Shown here in pieces: positions 36,430 to 48,774 of a stretch of 64,000 nt of DNA. Position 1 is the first letter of the stretch. Each line of letters opens with the position of its first letter. This DNA comes from Epiperipatus broadwayi (taxonomy: Eukaryota > Onychophora > Udeonychophora > Euonychophora > Peripatidae). The notes beneath the pieces were generated by a model, which had not been told where the DNA came from, made no database searches, and saw nothing but the letters and a program-made list of their open reading frames with translations. Location: assembly GCA_028023455.1 (NCBI GenBank), contig JAQFVV010006238.1:4720572-4784571 (forward strand). Reading direction: 5' to 3'. The translations under genes were made by a program, and so were the position numbers.

Positions 36430-38095
36430 GACATTCACTGATTATGGTCATTCTAGATCCTTTTTTGATTCATTGAAGGTAAGGCAACATATGGATTTGA
36501 GAAACTTCACAACGGCATTCTCATGTATGATATAATAATAATACTTTGAACAGGCAGATGGAATATTTTTATCATTTTATTGATAATGATACAAAAATTG
36601 ACAACTTTTTAGCAATATATTCATTTTTATCTCATTTAGATTTGGATAAATATATCCATCTATTGAAGTCAAAACATTATACTCTTAAGAGTGGAGAAGC
36701 TGCTGATTCTCATGAAATACTAGGAAAAGTTTTAAATATGGTGGTAATGTTTAGCTTCCAAAATATTGGAAATTCTAGGAATACTTAGTTCCATGCAGTT
36801 ATCTACCTTATTTTAAAAATACTTTTTTTATTTCAATTTTTGAAAACAAAGAAAATTAACAAGTTTGTAGTAATTCTCATGGAATATTATTATTTCCTAC
36901 TATAGCAAAGGTACTTCCAAGAATTTTGTTAAATAGGTTGATTTTGGTTATAAATGAATGATTACCAGAAACTCATTATTTTAGAAAATCAAGAAGCATT
37001 GTAGACATAGCTTTTTTTACCAAGCAAAAAAAGGAGCAATTTATATATTTCTTTTATTGATTTGGTTAAGGCATTTGATACAGTTAATAGGATAGATGTA
37101 CTGCATTATATGAAATTAGTCAGTTGTCCACCAAAATTTATTCATATTATATAGGTTTCTGCATGATTGACTGAGAGTTAGTGTTATTATGGCAGGGGAA
37201 AGTCTGAAACATTTGAAATAAAAACTGGTGTTGATAAAGGATGTATACTTGCTCCCAACATTGTTTTCAATTTGTATGTCAGTGATCTTTGAAATTGTTT
37301 ATAGATAGCTTAATCAAACAGGGATCAAAATAAAGTACAGATTTGACGGTGGAAATTTCAATTTGATTCAATTAAAAATAAAAATAAGAACTTCTTGGAT
37401 TCTAGATTTATAGTATGCTGATGATTGTTCTATTTTTGTCAGTATGATTTATAGAATGTTTTTAATGTTTTGACTGCAGCATATAAAGACTCTGGTTTAT
37501 TAATTAATATTCAAAAATCTTGTTCTTTATAATCAACAACTGAAGAAAAATCATTAACAAATTTTAGTTTAAATGGTTATCATCTTGAGAATGTAAACCA
37601 ATTAAATACCTTGGTAGTTTTATAAATAGAAAAGTGAACTCATATATTGAGTGAAGTGCAGCACAGATTCCAATGAGCTGCTGCTGCTTTTTACAATTTA
37701 AAAGATTGAGTATTTTATTACATGGAAATAACTGGTGCAACTGAATAAGCTGCCTATAGGGTTATGGTCATGTTATTGATTGTATTGTAAAGGCATATGA
37801 AATTTTTATTTAAAATTGTTCGATAAAAATTTTAAAAATACAATGATAAGATCGTAAAACCAATCAGTATGTACTTCAATTTGGTAAATGTGATGCTATT
37901 GATTCCTCTATAGTAAAATCCCATTTTCATTGGATTGGGTAGATATGGAAGACTTATGTTTTATGATAAACTTGGGCACTGTCTTTTTGAGAGAAGTTGA
38001 TTTTATGATACAAGGATTATATCAAAGATATCCTAAGAAAGTGTGGTGGTAATTGTTTTCATTGGGAAGGTATGCCAGAATAGAATATATTTGAA
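36430..38095 (+). pseudogene. Third LINE type, RT fragment
   Basis: With frameshifts, in order: LKSGEAADSHEIL (about 36,680-36,720, the KSGKA-G-D-IP-E block), SHGILLFPTIAKVLPRILLN (about 36,870-36,935), LPETHYFRKSRSIVDIAF (about 36,960-37,015), FIDLVKAFDTVN (37,053-37,088), CPPKFIHII, KTGVDKGCILAPNIVFNLY (about 37,225-37,275), YADDCSIFV (37,414-37,440), LNGYHLENV--YLG (about 37,570-37,615), and a late block YKDYIKDILRKCG--WEGM (about 38,010-38,075). Catalytic Asp residues are still encoded, but many stops and indels break the frame. The KAFDTVNR wording is typical of the common invertebrate LINE group with GCILAP and RYKD--K blocks. Clade not assigned. Confidence 0.75.
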
Positions 38096-38443
38096 AGTTA
38101 CAACAAGATATATATGGTAATAATGGCCTTGATTTCATTGGATAATACATTAGCCAAACATGTAAAGTGCCAGCTCCACTATTTACAAGTCCAAAAGGCA
38201 TTCTTTCAAAAACATAGAAGTAGCCTAGCATCTAAGCAAATATGTATGGATCCAGCCTTTTTACAGACAAGAGGAGCATTTTCTGATAACATTTCATTTG
38301 ACCATTTGATTAATTTGCTTCTGCCATTCAACTAGATTCCCATATTTTTATTCGTAAATCTAACTCTGTAGAATTATTTTATGGTATTGAAGTACAGTAA
38401 GTACTTTAGAAAGATTTCCAGCTGAGGAAACTAAAAGACAACA

Positions 38444-38887
38444 TCGTAAAGCAGGGGTGGTCAAATACCGGCCTGAGGACACCATGCATCTCGCTAAGAA
38501 TTTTTATGCATCCCGCCAAGACAATCAGAAAAATGTGCCTTGAACTGAGATTTCCTTCCCATGTGCTACCGAAGATTTGTCTCATATTTTCTACTAGGAT
38601 GCCACGTTAATACACATGCACAGTGCAGATACAATGGGTAGTGCTTTTCCAGTTGATCTGGTTAATTTCAATTTTGTCTTTGCATTAGCAAATATATACA
38701 TTTCCAAATTTAGTGAAACCATGAACCCTCTGAAAAAATGTAAAATCGGTGATGAATGTCATGTGTTTGGTAATATAGGAATAAAGAAGTGTGTTCATTG
38801 TATCATGAAAAAAACTGTGGCCCTCTGCACCCTCACTTTCACAAAGTGGCCCCCAAGCCAAAACAATTGCCCATCCCTATCGTAAAG
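38444..38887 (+). mobile_element. 428-bp hAT element with exact 8-bp TSD
   Basis: TCGTAAAG at 38,444-38,451 repeats at 38,880-38,887. Between them the element 38,452-38,879 begins CAGGGGTGGTCAAA and ends with the near inverse (TTGCCCATCCCTA), a typical hAT terminus (CAGGGGTGGGCAAA) and the typical hAT TSD length. Subterminal GGCCCCCAAG/GGCCTGAGGAC segments also echo each other. An open frame at 38,616-38,885 carries MNPLKKCKIGDECHVFGN and CVHC-MKKTVAL, which resemble the N-terminal part of BED-type hAT transposases, so this is an internally deleted derivative of an autonomous element. It sits just past the LINE fragment. Confidence 0.85.
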
Positions 38888-39844
38888 TATTAGCAAACAG
38901 AAAAATGGACCAGCAAGTTCTATATTAGGATGCATTATTATGTATAAACATTATAAAAATTTAAAATATTATTATCTAGTAATAATAAAAAAATGTTTGA
39001 ATTTAATTAAAAATTTAAAATATTTTTAATTATTAACAAAAAAAAATTTAAATTTAATTACATATTTTGCTTATCAATTAAAATATATTTTATTAATAAT
39101 AATTATTTACCTTTGTAATAATTCGTATGAATAAATTTATTAAAAGAAAACATGATTTTGAATCAAGTATTAAATGGAAATAGTTATTATAATCATGCTA
39201 TTATTTATAATTTGTAATTATATGTTCGACTATTTTAATAGTTAAATATCTTTTAGAAAAATTCAAACTTTGTTGAACTTTTCAAGTAAATTCAATTGAT
39301 AATAAATAGCACTCCGGTTAGTCTATTAATATAACCAGCTGCACCACTGAAAAATGATTAAAGGCACACAAACTAATTATTAGGAAAGGAGGGGATAAGC
39401 TGAACATGCATGTATCAGTGAATATATATTCCATTAGGAAAAGATAAAAATGTTGGACAGAGAATGAAAAAGTAAAAAGAAAAAATATTTTAAAAGCTGC
39501 CCACGTGACAATGGCAAATAATCTCATAAATCAACTTAGTGTGATAATTTATGTTTGGAAACCATTCTTTAATTTTGTTCTTAATAAAAAAGGAGAAATC
39601 ACGAGGACCCCTTGCAAATACATATAAAATTTCTATTGATTGTTACCTTTGACAGTATAGCCTAGTTGATTAGTTATGATTCTAAAATTCCAGAATTTGA
39701 TCCCCATGCTAGCACTATCACTGGTAATACCCTGAAGAAGTAAGAAGAATAGTAATACTCACGAGGTTGTGTTATATTTGAACCTGTGTATTTTTCTAAC
39801 TGATGAGTGTATTTGAAAAAATTTTAAATCAACTTTAAATCTTC
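38888..39844. other. AT-rich gene-free stretch
   Basis: Low-complexity A/T DNA to about 39,250, then unique-looking sequence. CTGATGAG at 39,802 lacks a stem II and is not a ribozyme. Confidence 0.45.
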
Positions 39845-40130
39845 ACCTAAAGTAACGGAACAGTAAACTGAACGCGAGATTGAAGTGGCAAACAACCAAG
39901 TTTGTCGCACCGAACTGCGGCAGACGTCACTGCAGTAATTCGGAATAACATAGGCATATAGGTCTTTTCATGTGCACTTCTTGTGAGCTAGAAGTAACTG
40001 TTTACTATAGGTTGGAGGCTCGCCTATGTTAATCAGGTCGCTGTGATCTATTCACGATTGACTTAGACATCTTGTGGTAGTATAGTATACTAGCGGGGGT
40101 TTCCCGCAGCCACAATAAAAGAGCAAGACA
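39845..40130. other. GC-richer segment of unknown nature
   Basis: Segments such as CGCACCGAACTGCGGCAGACG, GGAGGCTCGCC and GCGGGGGTTTCCCGCAGCC, ending CCACAATAAAAG, differ sharply from the AT-rich flanks. GCGGG/CCCGC can form a small hairpin. I found neither tRNA cloverleaf nor paired termini. A decayed transposon end or solo LTR is possible. Confidence 0.4.
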
Positions 40131-41600
40131 TGTAAGAAAAATGTCACACGAACTTTCATGAAAATATTAACTATCTAGTTACATTTTATTTTAACACGAT
40201 TTTTTAAGTGATTCTGTAATTTGCAGTTTTTAATACAAAGCTATGCTCATACCTAATTTTTTTTTTGTTTTATGATCAAATAGCTTGGTGTTTCAGATAT
40301 ATATATATTTTGTAATCATATGTATTCTGCAAACATTTTTAAAAAGATTAAAAACGACTAATTTAGACAAAAAAAAAGGAGTGGGGATAAATGTTAAAAG
40401 TAACGACTATAAAAACTAATCCTTTAATTTTAGCAGAAGTATTTAGAGAAACTTGCTAATATATTATTTATAGCTGATAAAATTTAGTTTACAATAAATA
40501 AGTATTATGTCAAAATACTATCGTGTTTACTTTTTTCCAACCCTTCTGAACCTTATGAAGGCTTAGTATCATTATTTTTACGGGTTGTTTTTAGCCAAAC
40601 TAATTTCATGTTCGGTTCCATCTGGATTACTCATGTGGAGTCGGTGCTTCACTTATATCTCACTATCCCAGTAAGCCCTTTTTCATAAGAAATAAAGTAA
40701 TGATAATTATGAAATCAATCGGGTTTCTATGAATAATGATTTGGATATCCTTTTACTAACCAATCAGTTAATGGATGTGTTGCCAGTATAATGACTGAAG
40801 AAATTCTGGTTTCTCTTGGAATTCTTCAGCTATCTCAGCAGTTTTTGACTTCATTTCCAATCTGAGTGGCATGAAACACACACTAACGTTTATTTCAAGT
40901 TTAATATTGAAATCAGGAACTTAGCTGACATTTTGCAAAAATAGATAGAGCCTTCCCGCCATTACTTTTCCAGGGTTCAAACACAGCATGCTCTAATATG
41001 TCCTAAACTGATTATTTGTTATTCAAGAGCTATTTAGGTTATGATTTATTATTTATTTTATTCATCTTTCTTTAGAAATAACGCTTTTTAAAGTTGAATT
41101 TACATTACAAATTGACAATATAATTAAACATCCTTTTATCCTTTTTTTAGTTTTATACTTTTTTAAATAAAATAATTATCGTGATTAGTGCATGACATTT
41201 GTTATCTCTTAATTAAGAACGCATCTTAGCAATATAATTCACAAAATTTTCCTATTTGTGTATTTTAATTTTCTGATTTTAAAGTTGAACAGAATATGAA
41301 ATTAAATCTTTTTTAAAAAAGTGTAATTATCTTTTAACATCCAGGAGGTATTTAATTGGAAGTCATTAAGGAAAAAAGGTAAGTGAAGGTAAAAAGGAAC
41401 TTAATTGCTTTAAAAAAAGAAATGACTAATTAAAAGTAAAAGAAAGGAAGAAGTGATTATAGGACTTCGTTTTAATGTATCGTTTTTTTTTCCTTCCCCC
41501 TCAGAAACTTAAAAGTCATTGCGATGATAAATTATTAGCGTTTAGAAATAAAAACTAGTTGAAGTGAGAATTCACTTCTAATTAAAACATTATTGTTATT
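40131..41600. other. Gene-free stretch
   Basis: AT-rich DNA, unique-looking; nothing recognised. Confidence 0.45.
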
Positions 41601-41603
41601 TTC

Positions 41604-41607
<4 letters not shown>

Positions 41608-41691
<84 letters not shown>
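41608..41691 (+). repeat. (ATT)n microsatellite
   Basis: About 28 uninterrupted ATT triplets, the same motif class (AAT/ATT) as at 21,650. Confidence 0.97.
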
Positions 41692-41693
<2 letters not shown>

Positions 41694-41956
41694 AAACGAG
41701 CATTAAAAACAATTACTGCGTATTGCTTTTTTCTTTTCTGGAATGAATAGCAATAAATTAAAGTAATGGATAATTTAAACGCATATATATATTATTTTTT
41801 TATTTATTTAAATTTCTGTTTTTAAATTATTACAATAATATTTTGGAATATTCGAATTTATCATAATTTATTTATTTACTTGTTACATGTTCAGTGAATT
41901 AGGTAAAATATAGTAGCAAAATTAAATTTTTGTATTAGTAAAAAAATAATATAATA

Positions 41957-42921
41957 TACACCTGGGTCTCTTTTTACGCGGACTTATTTAACACAATTTT
42001 GAAGTTACTCGATTCGTGTTTCACCGGAAGTCGAACTCCGATATTGCGCTATTACTTTAAATAATAAATTTCGCGCACTCACGTTATATTGAAAGTAATA
42101 GCACATTATTGAAATTCGACTTTCAACTTAGTAATTTCAATATTTTCAGTGCTTTATAATAGTAAGATTTTATGCAATAATGAAATTAAAATCATGATTT
42201 CCACATTTTATGTATACACACATTAAATTTTACAAGATTATAATGTAAATTTGTTCAAACATTGTGCGTGTTAATTTTGCATTTTAAATCACATTCTGTT
42301 TTTGCTTTTTAAAAAAGAATGTTTAATCAATTATTAATCATTTAATGTCAGCAAGTTTATTTTTAAAAGATGAGTAATAGCAGTGGGCACAATTAAAATT
42401 GAAAATTAAAGACAAAAATAAGAATTTAATTTTTAGTTGTTAGATTAATTACTAATTACATTGTCACCAGAAAACCATTAATTAACACAACATGAGAGTG
42501 ATGTTGGCGCTAGTTGTATTTCATCTTGTGAAGAATCTGATTTTTTTATCAGTTTGCAAACGAACCTTTTTACCGGTAAATAATAATTAAAACGTGTATA
42601 AAAAAATATAAATTACTGTAAATTATGCATAAAAATATATTGTTTTGAATAAAATTAAATATTATAGTTAAAAAAAGTTTGTCTTGTATCCATTTTTTTC
42701 AATTTTGAAATTTTTTATTAGTCATATTTTATTTCTTTATTTTTTTTTTTTGCACGAATTTTAAAGTAAATTTTACGTTGGTGCTTTGCTTTTACGTGAG
42801 TTTTGAAAAATCACAGTCTGTATCCCCCCCTTTCAAGGTAAGTTATGTCTATTTTGGCATGATTTCGTTTGTGTGTGTTTTCTGAGGAACCTATCTATCG
42901 TGTAAAACGAGGCCCAGTGTA
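41957..42921 (+). mobile_element. Pogo/Tigger-like DNA transposon, copy 1
   Basis: Left end CACCTGGGTCTCTTTTTACG and right end, inverted, CACTGGGCCTCGTTTTACACG; both are bounded by TA (41,957-41,958 and 42,920-42,921), the expected target duplication. The CTCGTTTTA-GCG wording resembles Tigger termini (ACCTCGTTTTATTG). An internal inverted repeat pairs GTCGAACTCCG..CTATTACTTT (about 42,031-42,060) with its inverse (about 42,091-42,121). Near 42,480-42,540 the minus strand reads an acidic SDSS-DE peptide that could be the transposase C-terminus, conserved in copy 2 at 63.9 kb. No intact transposase. Confidence 0.72.
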
Positions 42922-42933
42922 TTGTAAAGAACC

Positions 42934-42975
42934 ACCTTTCTGAAGAAGACTACCGGTTAGTCGAAACTGTTGAAT
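42934..42975 (+). ncRNA. Minimal hammerhead-like motif
   Basis: CTGAAGA at 42,940-42,946, perfect 5-bp hairpin GACTA-CCGGT-TAGTC (42,948-42,962), GAAAC at 42,963-42,967, followed by TGTT. The core order is hammerhead-like with one extra A before stem II. Stem I has only about three pairs. It lies just outside the Tigger-like element. Similar hairpin motifs are frequent near ends of Penelope-like retroelements. Confidence 0.4.
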
Positions 42976-44374
42976 TGATCAAATGTAAAATGAAATAAGC
43001 ATTGATAAAGAATTGTAATTCAGAGAGTTGTTGCTTTTTTTGTTAAGTGAAATTTTAATAATTACATATTTTATTGCTAGTATAACTATGATGGAAGATT
43101 GAAATGTTTAAAGGTATTCAATTAATTTATAATTTAATGTTTTTGGTTTATCTTTACCTTTCAGAGTTATCACTCTACCACTGTATTGAAATGTAGAGAG
43201 TGAAACATTCCATTTAATTATTCCATGGATATGCAACTGCCCTTAAAAATTATATGTGTTAGAAATATTTGTCTAAATTAGTTTTTATCTTTTTATTGTT
43301 TCAACATATGGAAGAAACAGACTGTTTGCATGCACAACTTTAATTTCATTCTTCTCAGATAAATACCTTGATAATTTATATTAGGTTTTTTTAAGCTCGA
43401 AATTGTCATCATTTTTTTAGCCCATATACATTTTAAACTTTCAATAATATGCATAAAATTATTCATATTTAATTAAAAGTTTAAAGTGTATATCTGGACT
43501 TAAAAATGGTCAATTTCTAGCTTTAAAAATGATGAGTATTAATTTCTCTGATTTATTCAGACTGTTAGTGGGGTGTTTATATTATGTACATAGATTCTCT
43601 CCTATTCATTGCTAGTAGTTCTTTTTTTTCATTCATCAACCAATCTTTTCAAGCATTGTATCCTTTCTAATGAATTAGATCAGCTCGAGATATTATCAGA
43701 TTAGAACAATTCCAAGTTGGATCATTTTTGAGTCAACGAGACTTCAGGTCTAACTAAATACTATTAAGAATTTACTTCCATCATTATTTGCTGTTTGTAA
43801 AGATTTTAAAGATCTTCATCACAACTACACAAAATATTTTTCCTATTTCTTCCCAATTTCTACTTTTACATCGTTTATCATCAGGCCAATGGATTTATAA
43901 GCATTTTTATAATGTAATGTATTTGTTTTAGATTGCAGCCCCAATAAAGAGGTCATATATACCAGAATATATTATGCTAATAGAGTAAGCAGGCATAAGC
44001 TAATCTTAATGACCAATAATTATTGTTTTGTAATATCTTATTGCTATGACTTTCTTAGCTCAGTTATGAAAATGGATAATTCAAAATTTATTTTTATCCA
44101 TTGTTATAAAGTTTGGGAAGTAAAAATAAAACTTTTTTTTTTCAAAAACAGCTGAAATGCTTTATTTATAACTTTGACAATCTAATGGCTATTGACAACC
44201 TAAGCTTCTAACTAAACAGTATGGTCCAATAAAAGAGTGCTTCATCTCTGCAGTACCATCTATGAATTAACATAATATTGTTTAGCTATTCGTGAGTATC
44301 TGTATCATGAATTGCAATGTGAAATATTATAGTGTATTTTGTACCTTAACTCAAGATAAAGTAAGGTGTTAACA
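42976..44374. other. Gene-free stretch
   Basis: AT-rich. A small inverted pair CACTCTAC/GTAGAGAGTG lies at about 43,170-43,205. The part from 44,281 may be upstream mariner sequence because it parallels 34,920-34,985. Confidence 0.45.
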
Positions 44375-44519
44375 TTAAATTTTGCTTAAATTTGGATAAA
44401 ACTGCTATTAAAATGTTTGAAATGATTCAAAATGTATATGGCAGGGAAGCTATTGATCACAAGAATATTTTCAAGTAGTTTGCAAGATTTCATAATGGCA
44501 GTTAGAGCATTGAAGATGA
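44375..44519 (+). pseudogene. Mariner transposase N-terminal (HTH) fragment, copy 2
   Basis: One frame reads KFCLNL, KTAIKMFEMIQNVYGREAI, then HKNIFK, a stop, FARFHNGS and IEDD. This is the mariner paired-type HTH region (KFCLKLGKTATE-FEMIQ-AYG-EAISR--VF-W--RF--GR--IEDD). About 48 codons remain with one or two stops. It ends where an RTE-like LINE fragment begins, so the LINE's 3' end abuts it. No DDE motif is found beyond the LINE. Confidence 0.75.
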
Positions 44520-44810
44520 CTATCATCATCATCATCATCAACCATTATCAATCCACTGCAGGATGAAGGTCTCTCCAAGTTCAATCCATCTTCTCTGATC
44601 TTTAGCTTCTCTTCTCCACATCACCTTTGCACACTTTCTTATTTCATCCATCCATCTCACATGTGGTCTCTTTCTGGGTCTTTTACAATCTCTTGGAATC
44701 CAGTTTAAGATTTCAATTGTTCATCTACTATCATCTCTTTTAGCAATATGTCCAGCCCAACTCCACTTTCTTTTAATTTTTTCAATGAGGTCTATATGAA
44801 GGCATTAAAC
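44519..44810 (-). pseudogene. RTE-like LINE ORF2 C-terminus (copy 2, best preserved)
   Basis: The minus strand translates to WAGHIAKRDDSRWTIEILNW, then PRDCKRPRKRP, RWMDEIRKCAKVMWRREAKD and RRWIELGETFILQ before the stop. This is the hallmark tail of RTE-like ORF2 proteins (WAGH-AR-DDRW---ILEW-PR--KR-RGRP--RW-DDI---W---A-DR--W--LEEAF--Q). The 3' end is followed by (GATGAT)n, seen as (ATC)n at 44,520-44,540 on the plus strand, as in many RTE families. Only the last ~90 codons are present: a 5' truncation. Confidence 0.85.
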
Positions 44811-46254
44811 AGACTGTCATGTTTTTAAGTCATAATTCATGAATTTACATGTTAATACACAGGTGCCTCTGCAGATGGTTTGAAGAAAAAAACCAGTCAC
44901 CTTTTCATCCGGGTACGCTGTTATGTTAAAATCATTTAAACCAAAGAAATATTTATATAGAAGTTGTAAATAGAAGAAATGGAGAGTTTTAATGACAGCG
45001 AGAATTGAAAAGATGGTGATTAAGTTAAATAATTATTTATCATTTGTAAACATGTCACAATAACTTTCAGTAATTTTTGCTATTAAAATACCAAATATAA
45101 AAAAAGTTGCATGTTTAAAAGTAATTTATAGAATTTTTTTGAACTTGACAAATAAGAATAGAGTTATTTTTAGTGGTTTACAATAAGAAGCTGAGCTTTT
45201 TCTGATATGATTTTTTTTTTTTTGGAGGGGGGCAGGGATATTTGAACCATTGTGTCATTTATTATTTTAATTCTTTATTCATTTAGAAAAACGTTGAAGT
45301 CTTTTGAAATTAAAGATTTTTTTATATAAATTATAAATCTTATACATTTTTTTGTATATATATCATCTAAATTCCCAGTATAGTGGTTGGTGTATTGGTC
45401 TCCATTCTTATGATCTGAGATTCAATTTAACAATAAGATTTAACTTGGGCAACTTTTTTTGGATAGTGGTGAATTTTTAAGCCAGCTTAGAATGTTTATT
45501 TTCCGGTTACCAGCACACAGCCAACCAAGCTATCTATCTTATTATTACTTGATAAGTGGTTATCTAATTATATTTACTCAAAGAATAAAAGATAGTAAAT
45601 CTATACATTTCCTCACCAGTTTGTAGTTAGCTAGCCAGATGAATGTTCCCTTTCAATGTTTTTCTGTGGTTGGAATTTGTCATGCTTGTTCTTTATCTTT
45701 TTACTCTTTTATCTATGTCCGATTGTTCTTCATTCTTTAGGGTAAAATCTTCTCAACTCTTTTTGCTATATAATGGGCTCTCCTTTCCAAAATAGCATAC
45801 AAATTTGCACATTTTGTGATATCTGTCAATTAGTGGAATCCTGTACCAAGGTTTGACTCTTTTGTGATTGCATTGTGTATTTATCTATGGATTTCACTAT
45901 TAATTGGACCATTAATGTCATCACACATTGATTTATGGATGAAAGATATGTTATTTCACTTGCTTTTTGTGTAAATGTTTCAAGATTTACATCCACATAA
46001 GCTTTTGCAAGAGGTAATGTTTTTGTTTTTTAAAAAAGGGATGCAAATGTATTAATTAAAATTTATATGGTATAACCTAGTACAATGTGCTTGGGTCTCT
46101 CAGATGATCTCTGAATCAATGCATGTTTTACATAGCAACATAGTTTAATTATTCGCCACAAAACTTTTTAGATATCTAATGTAGCTGGATGATGAAGTAT
46201 GATACAAAATGTGACAATATGTTTTGAACAATGTTCTACCATTATATATTTCTA
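44811..46254. other. Gene-free stretch
   Basis: AT-rich, with a G-rich GGAGGGGGGCAGGG at about 45,224. No gene or repeat recognised. Confidence 0.45.
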
Positions 46255-46375
46255 AAATTGGAAAAAGTGTTATTAAACAATTGATATGATTCAGACTGTA
46301 TATTTCAGTGTATGTTAGTCACAAGAGTGTAATTTGCAAGATTTGACAATCCAAAGAAAGAATTGAAGATGATTT
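46255..46375 (+). pseudogene. Mariner HTH fragment, copy 3 (very decayed)
   Basis: DNA-level similarity to 44,375-44,515: ATTGGAAAAAG, GATATGATTCAGACTGTAT, GTCACAAGAGTGTAA, TTTGCAAGATTT, TTGAAGATGA in the same order. Translation gives DMIQTVYF and IEDD-like pieces in different frames. It is a fossil. Confidence 0.5.
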
Positions 46376-48773
46376 ACAAAAGTACAAAATACCCTGTCAC
46401 ATTTTGTATCACAGTTATCATTAGAAACATAAGAGAAATTGTGTTTGGACATATTATGAGATGATGTAATTAATTAATTAACTTATAAGTCAGTTGTGAA
46501 GTAAGACAAGGATGGCCTACAGTGAGGCGGATGATTATATCATCATAATATTTGAATGTGCCTTTGAAAAGTTTAATAAACTAAATAGATAATACGTCAT
46601 TTTGGAGATATATATATATTAAATTATTGGAGATAATGTAATATTAATTAAATCATAAGTCACTAACATGAGTGAATGAACCTGAATAATCAGCTTTCCA
46701 ATAATGAAGATGTATATAGATTAATCCAAAATCCCAGTTTCATGAGCTCTTTTGGATTTGTTTTTATTTTTGTATTTAGCATAAATCTTGTCCTCTTCAT
46801 TATAACCCCAAACATTATTAAAAATTTTATATAAACATTAATTTTATTATCTATAGTTTGTAAATATTGAAATGCTTTTTGTAGGTTATATATATATATT
46901 AATAACAGTATAATACTATAAAATATAATTATTATTGATGTAACTGATATTAAAATTTCTCTTTCTTCTTTTGGTGATTTGATTGGCTTGAGTTGCATTT
47001 GAACAGATTACTCTCTTATATTATTTAATGAATTTAAATTTGCTTATTCCCATATGCTAACGCATATCAAAACGCTTAACTTTTAAAAATTTGACAACAC
47101 ATTAAAATTTGGTATAATAGTATTAAAAACAATATTTTGTTTTATTTGTTTAAAGTGATCTTAAAATTATTATTTTATTAAATTTACAAAAAAAAAAAAA
47201 AAAAACCATTTATTCAATTAAAATTAATTATTAAAAATAAATACAGTAATTGCGTAGGCGTCTCAATGTAAAAAGAAAAGAGCGCGAATTTAAGAGACGA
47301 TTGTCTGATAGTTTGCTTTTGGAGGGAGAATGAAAAGAAAATGGTAAAGGCAAGTAGTGTAAATTTGCCAAGCTTATTTTAAAGTAAAAAATAAGTAATC
47401 GGACTACCACAAAGTTTGCTATAAACGTAAATAACATAGTGGTATTTAATTAGAAGATGCCTTGCTAAATTAAAAAGTCTGTTCAAGTCGGCTGGCCAAG
47501 TGGATCGAATCGCCAATAGTAAGAATTTTCCAATATTACATTTTGAAATGTCGGAGCTTCCTATTTTAAAAGAATTGATTGCAAGAATTTGGTATGTTTT
47601 GAAATATTTATTATTTTACAATTTGGAAACATTTAAAAGTATTTTAATTACAGAAGTTATGAATATGAAAATTTGCTTTTTAAATAAAAAGAAGTCTAAA
47701 TTAAAGTAAAATGTTAAAGTTATCAACATATTTTAAATATTTCCGTTTCTAATTCTAATAAAAATATAGTATTGATTGATATTTAATTCTACAATGCCAG
47801 TAATATATTTGCTAATTAATTTGTTTAACATTTGGATAATAAATAATCTTCAAATAATTAATCAAAGCTATTTCTAATTTTATCGTCAATTTGGAATGAT
47901 TGAATTAAGTGCTATAATTAATATTCCTATATTTAAGTGTGGATGGATAAATATTCGCATGGATGTAATAAAATTGGAACATTTTAATAGAGAAATGTAG
48001 AGATTAATAACTTAATGAAAAACATTTTCATTTAAATTCTGCGTTTCATATTTTGAAGTTGTGTCATGTCTTAGGAGCCACGTAAAATTGTTCATCAAAT
48101 ATTGATTATAATAACCAATACAATGGATAAAATTGCATGTATGGGATTAAATTATAGTTATAATTATTGCTTCATAGATTTATTGTTCGACATAACGTAC
48201 ATGGATCCCACGGATCAGATTTGGAGTTATAAAACGTTATACAATCCAAGTTGTGACATACACACCTGTTATAATTCATGTATTGAACTGTAAAATGCTT
48301 TACATTTAATTTATATCACACACACACCTGTTAAATTTTATGTTAGATGCATAATGCATTATTTTACGTTTATCGTTATCGGAACTTGCATGTGAAGTTC
48401 CTAAGTATATTTTATTAAGTTTAAATCAATAAGGGTTGAATAAAATATTTATTCAACAGAATAGCGCTCTTCCGATCTTGAAAAGTACTAAGTGTATTCA
48501 TGAGATGTATAAATCTTTATGAGGTATTTTGTTAATCTTTCCAGATTTGTATTCCTATATAATACTATTACTTATATTATATTACACATGTTTTAGTTTA
48601 AGTAAGAGAAGTTAGTACATTAGTCGTCCTGATTAGCTTAGCATTTTATTATACAAGAACCCATATTTGCTAAAGTGTTAGTGTTTTCTGAATAGTCAGA
48701 ATAACTGAGGATGATGATTTGGCACTTTAATGTGAAGTAAATGGTAATGTTGTTTTTATAATGTTAAAGGGCA
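46376..48773. other. Gene-free stretch
   Basis: Minus-strand open frame 46,690-46,998 (102 aa) has no recognised domain. Part of it (TATTAATAACAGTATAATACT at about 46,897) recurs at about 50,288, so it is probably repeat-derived. Open frames 47,231-47,437, 47,500-47,709 and 48,102-48,293 are not recognisable. Confidence 0.45.
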
Positions 48774-48774
48774 T

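Noticed and set aside
39800-39835. CTGATGAG followed by GAAAA, resembling a hammerhead core
   Set aside because: No complementary stem II between the two blocks and no stem I.
40060-40125. tRNA-Asp-like phrase (GTGGTAGTATAGT, then GCGGGG)
   Set aside because: No cloverleaf can be closed and no TTCGA-type T loop is present.
46690-46998. 102-residue minus-strand open frame as a host gene
   Set aside because: No recognisable domain, part of it recurs at 50.29 kb, and long chance frames occur in repeat-derived AT-rich DNA.
47485-47520. A-box-like GGCTGGCCAAGTGG suggesting a tRNA gene or SINE
   Set aside because: No B box, anticodon arm or tail follows at the right distance.
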